From an uncultured Acidobacteriota bacterium (lineage in GTDB: Bacteria > Acidobacteriota > JAAYUB01), in the NCBI GenBank assembly GCA_937925645.1, contig CALAMB010000228.1, positions 1 through 8,751 on the forward strand: DNA of 8,751 nucleotides, written 5' to 3'. How positions within the stretch are numbered: position 1 is the stretch's first letter; every line of letters begins with the position of its first letter. The notes beneath the pieces were generated by a model that did not search any database, was not told the origin of the DNA, and was given only the letters and a program-made list of their open reading frames with translations. Below are positions 1-5,973 of the stretch, one piece after another. Both the position numbers and the translations under genes were made by a program.

Positions 1-258
1 GTTGAGATGTACCTGAAGGGCGATCATGCGAAAGAAAACTATCAGGTTCTCCTCAGGCACAAGGAAGACCTCGAAAAAGGGATCGGTGAACCACTCGTTT
101 GGTACGACCCGGAGAACGCAAGCTGCTGTCGGATCTATGTCCGTCGTTCCAGTGACTTCACGGATGAACCCAACTGGCCCGAACAGCACGCCTGGCTGAA
201 AGAATATTTGGAGAAATTCCACAAAGTCTTCAGCCCCTGGATCCGGGATCTGAAATAG
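1..258 (+). CDS. C-terminal part of a DUF4268-type protein (5' end outside window)
   Basis: The reading frame is open from base 1 and ends at TAG 256-258, so at least 85 residues of a longer protein are present; the Met at base 7 is probably internal. The visible part reads as a DUF4268 C-terminus: a charged helix (KENYQVLLRHKEDLEKGIGE), then PLVWYDPENASCCRIYV, then a Trp-Pro-Glu segment (EPNWPEQHAWLKEYLEKFHK). DUF4268 proteins are uncharacterised and, as I recall, often sit near restriction-modification genes; the full-length ones carry an N-terminal nuclease-like region that is not visible here. It runs in the same direction as the defence-type genes downstream but is separated from them by 565 bases of repeats, so it may belong to a neighbouring unit of the same island. 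Family call moderately sure, function unknown. Confidence 0.7.
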   Translation, partial: VEMYLKGDHAKENYQVLLRHKEDLEKGIGEPLVWYDPENASCCRIYVRRSSDFTDEPNWPEQHAWLKEYLEKFHKVFSPWIRDLK

Positions 259-343
259 GCGGTGGCGTTGCATGGCTCGACTCGACCTGGATGGCACTCA
301 GTTGATGGCACCGCGCGACGCGCTCTGGATAGCGCGAAGCGCC

Positions 344-470
344 CTGGAGTGCGCAGGCTCGACTGCGCTTTGGATCGGCGGATTGGGCGCGCGCCGGCTC
401 GACTGCGCGTCGGATCGGCGATTTGGCGTGTGCCGTTTCAACAACGCGTTGGATTGGCGGATTAGGTGCG
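344..470. repeat. Three degenerate tandem units of about 40 bp with internal hairpins
   Basis: The core GGATCGGCGGATTGGGCGCG at 372-391 recurs with small changes at 412-430 and 451-470, spaced 40 and 39 bases apart. The segment GGCTCGACTGCGC before the core occurs at 356-368 and again at 396-408. The first unit starts with CTGGAGTGCG and contains a perfect 6-bp stem GCGCAG/CTGCGC (351-356 with 363-368). This is the same architecture as the two repeats at 486-516 and 575-605, so all are copies of one hairpin repeat family. Unit-to-unit divergence suggests an old array. There are no uniform repeats with unique spacers, so it is not CRISPR. Confidence 0.7.
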
Positions 471-485
471 CTCATGCTGGACCGG

Positions 486-605
486 TTTGGAGTGCGCAGA
501 CACGTCTGCGCTCTGGTTTCCCGCGGGACGCGGGCGCCGAGACCCCACGATCCTGCCCGCGCGTCCCGCGCCATCCAGAGCGGCGTCGTGCCGCCGCACT
601 CCAAA
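486..605. repeat. 120-bp imperfect palindrome made of two inverted copies of a 31-bp hairpin repeat
   Basis: Two 31-bp copies face each other at 486-516 and 575-605. Three blocks pair perfectly between the halves: TTTGGAGTGCG (486-496) with CGCACTCCAAA (595-605); CGCTCTGG (509-516) with CCAGAGCG (575-582); and CGCGGGACGCG (522-532) with CGCGTCCCGCG (560-570). Each copy also has its own small hairpin: GCGCAGAC/GTCTGCGC (494-501 with 504-511) in the first and GCGGC/GCCGC (580-584 with 590-594) in the second. The internal hairpin of one copy differs from the other, yet each keeps its own pairing, as expected for a REP- or BIME-like element conserved for structure. Function unknown; no mobilising gene is visible. 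Confidence 0.8.
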
Positions 606-606
606 G

Positions 607-753
607 CGCTTCGCGCCCGACGCCTGGGACCGGATGCACGCTCTCCACGCCCTCCCGCCCGGCTGGGAGTCCATGCCCTACGGCGAATTCCTCGACCACC
701 GCCGCCGCCTCATGGCAGCGATCATCCGGCAGGGCTTCGAGTCGTTAAGGTAG
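607..753 (+). pseudogene. Probable C-terminal remnant of a lost protein-coding gene
   Basis: Just after the palindrome the frame ending at TAG 751-753 changes from repeat-derived low complexity to normal protein-like sequence: LHALPPGWESMPYGEFLDHR followed by RRLMAAIIRQGFESLR. The PxGWExMxYxEFLxxRRxLMAxIIRxGFExL pattern looks like a real, helical, conserved C-terminus. I vaguely associate it with tails of some DUF262/GmrSD-like or helicase-associated proteins, but I cannot name the family with confidence. There is no start codon with a ribosome binding site; upstream the frame runs straight into the repeat. The likely explanation is that the repeats, or a rearrangement at them, removed the 5' part of a gene that once preceded the helicase. 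Confidence 0.5.
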
Positions 754-809
754 AATAGGGATCTGCGTGGAACATGAAATGGACCGCAAGAACCAAGATT
801 AAACGATTG

Positions 810-827
810 ATGAGCATTCACCCATGA
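810..827 (+). other. Five-codon upstream ORF whose stop overlaps the helicase start
   Basis: ATG at 810-812 opens the peptide MSIHP and ends at TGA 825-827, which overlaps the helicase start at 824-826 as ATGA. The helicase start has no clear Shine-Dalgarno sequence (the preceding bases are GAGCATTCACCC), so coupling to this mini-ORF could help initiation. The mini-ORF itself also lacks a strong ribosome binding site. It may be coincidence. Confidence 0.2.
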
Positions 828-3800
828 GCACACTGGAACAGCTTCAACCCAACGCCTCCGTTCGCGGCATCCTGCCCGACTGCCTGGTCACCGTGGTGAG
901 CGTGAAGTGGTTCGGCTCCTCGGCTTTGGAGCTGACCTATAAAGAGCCCTCAGGCAAGGTGGCCAACACGCTGCTGTACCGGCACGACGAGTCCCGGATC
1001 GAAGTCGTGGAGCAGGGCCGACCCTGGAGCTTCGACGGCGACGGCCACCTCTTCCGCCTAGTGGCCGAGGCGCACCGCATCCGGCTGGCCCACCTGTTCG
1101 ACCCCGTGCTGGCGGTGCACACCTCCCTCATCGATCCCTTGCCCCACCAGATCACCGCCGTCTACGAAGCCATGCTGCCGCGCCAGCCCTTGCGCTTCCT
1201 CCTCGCCGACGACCCGGGCGCGGGCAAAACCATCATGACCGGCCTCCTGATCAAGGAGCTCATCGCCCGCGGCGACCTGCAGCGCTGCCTCGTAGTCTGT
1301 CCCGGCAGCCTCGCCGAGCAGTGGCAGGACGAGCTGTACCGCCGCTTCCAGCTCGTGTTCGACATCCTGACCAACGACAAGCTCGAGGCCGACGTCCAGG
1401 GCAACTACTTTCTCCACAACCACCTGGTCATCGCCCGCCTGGACAAGTTGAGCCGCGATGACAAGGTGCAGGCCAAGCTGGCCGATCCCGAGTGCCGGTG
1501 GGACCTCATCGTCTGCGACGAAGCCCACAAGATGTCCGCGTCGTTCTTCGGCGGCGAGATCAAGTACACGAAGCGTCACAACCTGGGCCAGCTCCTCTCC
1601 ACCCTGACCCGCCACTTCCTGCTTCTCACCGCCACCCCCCACAACGGCAAAGAGGAGGACTTCCAGCTCTTCATGTCCCTCCTCGACGGCGACCGCTTCG
1701 AGGGGCGCTTCCGCGACGGCGTCCACCAGGTGGACGTCTCCGACCTGATGCGCCGCATGGTCAAGGAAAACCTCCTCAAGTTCGACGGCACGCCCCTCTT
1801 CCCCGAGCGGATCGCCAACACCGTCCCCTACAAGCTCTCTGACGCCGAGGCGCACCTCTACCAGGCGGTCACCGACTACGTTCGCGAGGAGTTCAACCGC
1901 GCCGAGGCACTAGCCAACGACAAGCGCGCCGGCACGGTGGGTTTTGCCCTCACCATCCTGCAGCGCCGTCTGGCCTCCTCGCCCGAAGCCATTTACCAGT
2001 CGCTCCGCCGCCGCAAGGAGCGGTTGGAGAAGAAGCTCCGCGAGCTGGAACTCCTCCAGCGCGGCGCCGCTGCACCCGATGCCTTCGCGGCGGGCGCCCC
2101 CTCGTTGAACGATGAGGACCTGGAAGACCTGGACGAGGCGCCTGACGGCGAAGTGGAAGCCGTCGAGGAAGAGATCCTCGACCAGGCCACCGCGGCGCGC
2201 ACCATCGCCGAACTCCGGGCCGAGATCGACACGCTGGCCCGCCTCGAATCCCTCGCCCAGCAGGTGCGCCGCAGCGGCGAGGATCGCAAGTGGCGGGAGC
2301 TGGCCAATCTGCTGGCAGAGATCTTCACCCCGTCGGCCATCGCCAACCGGCTGGCTGAAGCATCGGCGCCCTACGGCCCCGACGCGCTGCCCCGACCGCA
2401 ACCCTCGCCCCGCCAGAAGCTGGTCCTCTTCACCGAGCACCGCGACACCCTGAACTACCTCCACCAGCGCATCACCACGCTGCTCGGCCGGCCGTCGGCC
2501 ATCGTCTGCATCCACGGCGGGATGGGGCGCGAGGAGCGCCTCAAGATGCAGGAGGCGTTCCGTCACGATCCCGAGGTGCAGGTGCTGCTGGCCACTGACG
2601 CCGCCGGCGAGGGCATCAACCTGCAGCGGGCCCACCTGATGGTGAACTACGACCTGCCGTGGAATCCCAACCGGCTGGAGCAACGCTTCGGCCGCATCCA
2701 CCGCATCGGCCAGACCGAGGTGTGCCACCTCTGGAACCTGGTGGCCGAGGAAACGCGCGAGGGCGAGGTCTATCGGCTGCTGTTGGTGAAATTGGAAGAG
2801 GCCCGCAAGGCCCTCGGCGGCCAGGTCTTCGACATCCTCGGCAAGGTGGTCTTCGACGGCCGTCCCCTGCGCGACCTCCTCATCGAGGCCATCCGCTACG
2901 GCGAGCTTCCCGACGTGCGCGCCCGGCTCACCCGCGTCATCGCCGACGCCTTCGACCGGGGCAAGCTCGAAGACCTCCTCGACGATCGGGCCCTGGTGCG
3001 CGAGGCCATGGACGTGGGCCGCGTCCACCGCATCCGCGAGGACATGGAGCGCGCCGAGGCCCGTCGCCTCCAGCCCCACTACATCGCCTCGTTCTTCAAG
3101 GCGGCCTTCCAGCAACTCGGCGGCAGCATCCGTCCCCGCGAGACCGACCGGTGGGAGATCACCCACGTGCCGCCGCCCATCCGCAACCGGGACCGCCAAT
3201 TGGGCATCGGCGAGCCGGTGCAGCCGCGCTACGAGCGCATCGTGTTCGAAAAATCGCTCATCGCGCCTCCCGGCCAGCCGCCCGCGGCGTTCGTCTGTCC
3301 CGGCCACGCACTCCTCGACACCGCCATCGACCTGACGCTGGAGCGCCATCGGGACCTGCTGCGCCGCGGCGCCGTCCTCGTGGACGAGCGCGACAGCGTC
3401 GTCGAGCCGCGGCTGCTCTTCTTCCTGGAGCACGCCATCCAGGACGCCAGCCTCACCCGCGCCGGCGGCCACCGGGTCATCTCCAAGCGGCTCTTTTTCG
3501 TGGAGATGGATGCCCACGGCCGGACTTGGCACCCGAGCTACGCGCCGTACCTCGACTACCGCCCGCTCCAGGCGGGCGAACCCGCCCTGGCCGATTTGCT
3601 GGACCTTCCCGAGTGCGCCTGGATCGGCCGGGACCTGGAGGATCGGGCGCAGGGCTATGCGGTGGAGTTTGTCGTCCCCGGCCACCTCCAGGAGGTGAGC
3701 GGCAGCCGCTTGGAACTCATCGTCAAGACCGAGGCGGCGGTGCAGGATCGCCTGACGAAGGAGATCAATTACTGGGACCACCGGGCCGAGGAGCTGAAAC

Positions 3801-4411
3801 TCCAGGAGCAGGCCAACCGGCCCAATGCCAGGCTCAACTCCCAGGAGGCGCGCAAGCGCGCCGACACCCTCCAGGCCCGCCTGGAGAAGCGGCTGGCGGA
3901 CCTGAAGCTGGAGAAGCAGCTCATCCCGCTGCCGCCGGTGGTCCTGGGGGGTGTCTTGATAGTACCCCAGGAGCTGCTGCGCCGGATGCAGGGACAAGCC
4001 CCGCCGGAACGGGCCGTTTCATCCACCGCCGACAAACAGGCAGTCGCCGCCCACGCCCGGGCCATCGTCATGGAGGCGGAGCGCCGCCTCGGCTTCGAGC
4101 CCGTGGACCGCGAGACCGAAAAGCTCGGCTACGACATCGAGAGCCGCGTCCCCGGCACCGGCCGCCTGCGGTTCATCGAGGTCAAGGGCCGCGACGCCGA
4201 CGCCGCTTCGGTCAACGTTACCAAAAACGAGATCCTCTTCTCCCTGAACAAGCCCGACGACTTCATCCTGGCTATCGTAGAGTTCCAGGATGCGGACCAG
4301 CACCGGGTTCATTACCTCCGCCGCCCCTTCCATCGTGAACCCGACTTCGGCGTGACCAGCGTGAATTATGATTTTTCTGAGCTTCTGCAGCGTGCGGAGA
4401 TGCCTCATTAG
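824..4411 (+). CDS. SNF2-family helicase/translocase with C-terminal DUF3883 (NOV_C) nuclease-like domain
   Basis: This 1195-residue protein should be an ATP-driven DNA translocase in the cytoplasm. A small beta-rich N-terminal domain (about 10-62) precedes helicase lobe 1: LPHQ at 106-109, Walker A DPGAGKT 130-136, DEAH 232-235, TATPHN 269-274. A long insertion holds an acidic stretch (about 425-455). Lobe 2 has KLVLFTEHRDTL from 532, ATDAAGEGINLQ 590-601 and RFGRIHRIGQ 621-630, the classic SNF2 motifs V and VI. A coiled-coil-like charged region (about 965-1030) leads to DUF3883 at about 1076-1175, where D1104 and E1119-V-K1121 match a PD-(D/E)XK-type active site, so nuclease activity or a decayed DNA-binding fold is plausible. 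All motifs are intact and there is no frameshift. It is strongly GC-rich (75% in 3001-3060). I kept ATG 824, though no strong ribosome binding site precedes it. It resembles helicases found beside DUF1156 methyltransferases. The N-terminus does not look like canonical DISARM DrmD, so I assign no symbol. Confidence 0.9.
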   Translation: MSTLEQLQPNASVRGILPDCLVTVVSVKWFGSSALELTYKEPSGKVANTLLYRHDESRIEVVEQGRPWSFDGDGHLFRLVAEAHRIRLAHLFDPVLAVHTSLIDPLPHQITAVYEAMLPRQPLRFLLADDPGAGKTIMTGLLIKELIARGDLQRCLVVCPGSLAEQWQDELYRRFQLVFDILTNDKLEADVQGNYFLHNHLVIARLDKLSRDDKVQAKLADPECRWDLIVCDEAHKMSASFFGGEIKYTKRHNLGQLLSTLTRHFLLLTATPHNGKEEDFQLFMSLLDGDRFEGRFRDGVHQVDVSDLMRRMVKENLLKFDGTPLFPERIANTVPYKLSDAEAHLYQAVTDYVREEFNRAEALANDKRAGTVGFALTILQRRLASSPEAIYQSLRRRKERLEKKLRELELLQRGAAAPDAFAAGAPSLNDEDLEDLDEAPDGEVEAVEEEILDQATAARTIAELRAEIDTLARLESLAQQVRRSGEDRKWRELANLLAEIFTPSAIANRLAEASAPYGPDALPRPQPSPRQKLVLFTEHRDTLNYLHQRITTLLGRPSAIVCIHGGMGREERLKMQEAFRHDPEVQVLLATDAAGEGINLQRAHLMVNYDLPWNPNRLEQRFGRIHRIGQTEVCHLWNLVAEETREGEVYRLLLVKLEEARKALGGQVFDILGKVVFDGRPLRDLLIEAIRYGELPDVRARLTRVIADAFDRGKLEDLLDDRALVREAMDVGRVHRIREDMERAEARRLQPHYIASFFKAAFQQLGGSIRPRETDRWEITHVPPPIRNRDRQLGIGEPVQPRYERIVFEKSLIAPPGQPPAAFVCPGHALLDTAIDLTLERHRDLLRRGAVLVDERDSVVEPRLLFFLEHAIQDASLTRAGGHRVISKRLFFVEMDAHGRTWHPSYAPYLDYRPLQAGEPALADLLDLPECAWIGRDLEDRAQGYAVEFVVPGHLQEVSGSRLELIVKTEAAVQDRLTKEINYWDHRAEELKLQEQANRPNARLNSQEARKRADTLQARLEKRLADLKLEKQLIPLPPVVLGGVLIVPQELLRRMQGQAPPERAVSSTADKQAVAAHARAIVMEAERRLGFEPVDRETEKLGYDIESRVPGTGRLRFIEVKGRDADAASVNVTKNEILFSLNKPDDFILAIVEFQDADQHRVHYLRRPFHREPDFGVTSVNYDFSELLQRAEMPH

Positions 4412-4438
4412 GATTGAGGAAAATGGATTCCTGTGATT

Positions 4439-4447
4439 TGATAGAAT
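4439..4447 (+). promoter_or_regulatory. Possible extended -10 promoter ahead of the AT-rich gene pair
   Basis: TGATAGAAT at 4439-4447 matches an extended -10 element (TGn followed by TATAAT with one change), 88 bases before the next start. No good -35 box lies 16-18 bases upstream. It falls in the 124-bp gap after the SNF2 gene, where composition drops sharply, which fits independent transcription of the cassette. Weak evidence from sequence alone. Confidence 0.25.
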
Positions 4448-4535
4448 AGAGAGCGAACTGCACAACGAACTGACTGATTTTCTGAATGAACAAACATATC
4501 AGGACATGTGACAGATTTTAGGGGAGTTTAATCTG

Positions 4536-5015
4536 ATGGGAGCGATTTACTCTGACGCAGAGATCCTCGCGCTAATTAATGAAATAAAAGTGCTTCCTGA
4601 TAATTTCCGCGACAGGATCATTCTGCGTCCGAAGCGCGGTCATATGGAGAGAGAGCTCGCGGTGAATGGAAATAATGGAAATGAATTCAGAATTATACTG
4701 CGTCAATCTATTACAAATCCGATCGATTTTTCAACAATCCTAGTCTGGTTGCCCCCCAAATCCATGACAGGATTTAGACTTCGTCGATACAATGGAAGAA
4801 GTCACGAACACACGAATATTTTGGAGAGCAATAGATTTTATGACTTTCACGTACACCAAGCTACCGAACGTTATCAACAGTCGGGCTTACGAGAGGATTC
4901 ATTTGCAGAACCCACTGATCGTTATCAAGACTACAATAGTGCAATTTCCTGTTTAATAAAGGAATGTGGCTTTCAGTTTTCCTCGACCTACCCCACTGAA
5001 TTATTTGAACTGTGA
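4536..5015 (+). CDS. Uncharacterised 159-residue protein, DUF6978-like
   Basis: ATG 4536 has a good ribosome binding site, AGGGGAG at 4520-4526, nine bases upstream, and the gene stops at TGA 5013-5015. The protein has an N-terminal helix (SDAEILALINEIKVLPDNFR), a predicted beta-rich middle (ELAVNGNNGNEFRIILRQSI, then ILVWLPP and GFRLRRYNG) and a His-rich conserved-looking segment RFYDFHVHQATERYQ at about 101-115, then a Tyr-Asp-Tyr segment and a C-terminal helix. No signal peptide, membrane segment or recognisable catalytic motif is visible. From memory it resembles the family DUF6978, which occurs beside DUF1828 proteins as here. Its stop overlaps the next gene's possible start, so the two are probably co-translated and may form a complex. 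Base composition (38% GC in 4801-4860) differs sharply from the helicase upstream, suggesting separate acquisition. Function unknown; an antitoxin, regulator or defence accessory role is only inference from position. Confidence 0.75.
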   Translation: MGAIYSDAEILALINEIKVLPDNFRDRIILRPKRGHMERELAVNGNNGNEFRIILRQSITNPIDFSTILVWLPPKSMTGFRLRRYNGRSHEHTNILESNRFYDFHVHQATERYQQSGLREDSFAEPTDRYQDYNSAISCLIKECGFQFSSTYPTELFEL

Positions 5016-5800
5016 GGTGTGTGGTGAACATTGACGGAATTCAAAATGATATACGCCGCAAAGTCGGTGAGACCGTCACTCTGAGGGATGAGGGACTAAA
5101 TAGATATCGTGTCTTCACGCCATTCATGTTCGAAGATGGAGACCACCTTGCAATAGTGATGAGATGGGATGGTAATCGTTGGCTTTTAAGCGATGAAGGT
5201 CATACCTTCATGCATTTAACATATGATCTGGACGAAAAGGACTTACAGCGTGGCACACGCCATAAAATTATCACCAACGCACTCTCGGTGTATGGTGTGC
5301 AGGACAATGAGGGTGAGCTTTTGCTGATGATTCCTGAGGAGAGATATGGCGACGCCCTTTTCAGTTTTATCCAGGCATTACTGAAAGTCAGCGATGTGAC
5401 CTATCTATCCAGAGAACGTGCTCGATCAACATTCCTCGAAGATTTTCGTGCCTTTATTTCGGAAACCGTGTCTGCTGATCGACTGGTTTTCGACTGGTTT
5501 GACGGAATACACGATCCCGAAGGTAAATACACAGTAGATTGCCGCATCAACGGTATGCCTAAACCCATCATGGTTTATGCACTCCCTAATGATGATCGAG
5601 TACGCGATGCGACAATTTGCCTGCTCCAGTTTGAACGGTGGAGTCTACCTTACAAATCGTTGGCGATTTTTGAGAATCAGGAAGAAATTAATCGCAAAGT
5701 TTTGGCTCGATTCAGTGACATGTGCGAGAAGCAGTTCAGTAGCCTCGGTGCCAATAGGGACCGTATTGGAACGTACATCCGTGAGGCTATGCAACGTTGA
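5012..5800 (+). CDS. DUF1828/DUF1829-like protein
   Basis: This 262-residue protein has an N-terminal DUF1828-like region (about 34-130): FTPFMFEDGDHLAIVMRWDG, then WLLSDEGHTFMHL, then helices ending in ALFSFIQALLKVSDVTYLS. The DGDxxxIxxxxxxxxWxLSDEGxT pattern is the hallmark of that family. The second half (about 131-262) resembles DUF1829: RLVFDWFDGIHDPEGKYTVD, a beta strand PKPIMVYALP, then RVRDATICLLQFERW and a C-terminal helix. The layout of strands resembles a restriction-endonuclease fold, but I cannot see a clean catalytic D-ExK set. The start is GTG 5012 overlapping the previous stop as GTGA, or GTG 5024 with its own ribosome binding site. DUF1828 proteins are uncharacterised and, as I recall, turn up in phages and defence islands. 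With its AT-richer partner it looks like an inserted two-gene cassette (45% GC in 5221-5280). No membrane segment is seen. Cytoplasmic; function unknown. Confidence 0.75.
   Translation: MRCVVNIDGIQNDIRRKVGETVTLRDEGLNRYRVFTPFMFEDGDHLAIVMRWDGNRWLLSDEGHTFMHLTYDLDEKDLQRGTRHKIITNALSVYGVQDNEGELLLMIPEERYGDALFSFIQALLKVSDVTYLSRERARSTFLEDFRAFISETVSADRLVFDWFDGIHDPEGKYTVDCRINGMPKPIMVYALPNDDRVRDATICLLQFERWSLPYKSLAIFENQEEINRKVLARFSDMCEKQFSSLGANRDRIGTYIREAMQR
5014..5019 (+). promoter_or_regulatory. Ribosome binding site that may decide the start of the DUF1828 gene
   Basis: GAGGTG at 5014-5019 is a good Shine-Dalgarno match, but it lies downstream of the first possible start (GTG 5012). It best serves GTG 5024, four bases after it, and is too close to GTG 5021. 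If GTG 5012 is used instead, initiation would depend on coupling to the previous gene through the GTGA overlap. The protein differs by only four residues between the two options. Confidence 0.4.
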
Positions 5801-5818
5801 TCGCATTTTTTGGAATTA

Positions 5819-5864
5819 TCAAAACGATTGCTATGATCCATTCTTTCAATCGATGAGGTTTTGA
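5819..5864. repeat. Interrupted inverted repeat upstream of the second helicase
   Basis: TCAAAACGATTG (5819-5830) is complementary to CAATCG (5847-5852) plus GTTTTGA (5858-5864), with five extra bases (ATGAG) breaking the second arm. It lies 19 bases after the DUF1828 stop and 109 bases before the next start. It could be an operator, an RNA hairpin or a weak attenuator; no U-tract follows it, so a rho-independent terminator is unlikely. The rest of the 173-bp gap shows nothing else clear apart from a TAGAAT hexamer at 5922-5927. Confidence 0.35.
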
Positions 5865-5973
5865 GAGCGATTCAATCCAAGTACAAACCACTCGACAGTC
5901 TGTTTCCCATCTTTCGGCTTTTAGAATACCCAAATCGAGGGTCTTGAATTATTAGGTTTTCAGGGGCTTCAGC

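Larger units (their letters stand above)
259..823. other. 565-bp intergenic region: decayed repeat cluster, gene remnant and leader
   Basis: No intact gene is credible here. Several overlapping frames stay open on both strands, but their translations are low-complexity (repeated Arg, Ala, Ser, Pro, Leu) and come from the GC-rich repeats. In order the region holds: a degenerate repeat copy near 273-292, three tandem units at 344-470, an imperfect palindrome at 486-605, the apparent C-terminal remnant of a gene at 607-753, and about 70 AT-richer bases leading to the next start. I see no tRNA, no insertion sequence with a transposase, and no clear rho-independent terminator. Confidence 0.75.

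Noticed and set aside
344..605. CRISPR array
   Set aside because: Repeats are divergent, hairpin-bearing and both tandem and inverted, with no uniform unique spacers and no cas genes.
230..758. Several overlapping open frames on both strands in the upstream region
   Set aside because: They are translations of GC-rich hairpin repeats with no coherent protein features, except the last part of the frame ending at 753, which is listed as a remnant.
1910..3997. 695-residue reverse-strand open frame inside the SNF2 gene
   Set aside because: It is antisense to a helicase with intact motifs; the composition is low-complexity Leu, Ala, Val, Asp, Gly-rich, typical of the complement of a high-GC gene lacking stop codons.
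2659..4338. 559-residue forward open frame in another phase of the SNF2 gene
   Set aside because: Its translation is dominated by Arg, Pro and Gly and has no domain; it is a GC-driven shadow of the real frame.
4423..4449. Eight-codon ORF (MDSCDLIE) after the SNF2 gene
   Set aside because: The GAGGA-like site is only two bases from the ATG and the peptide has no recognisable feature; it is expected by chance.
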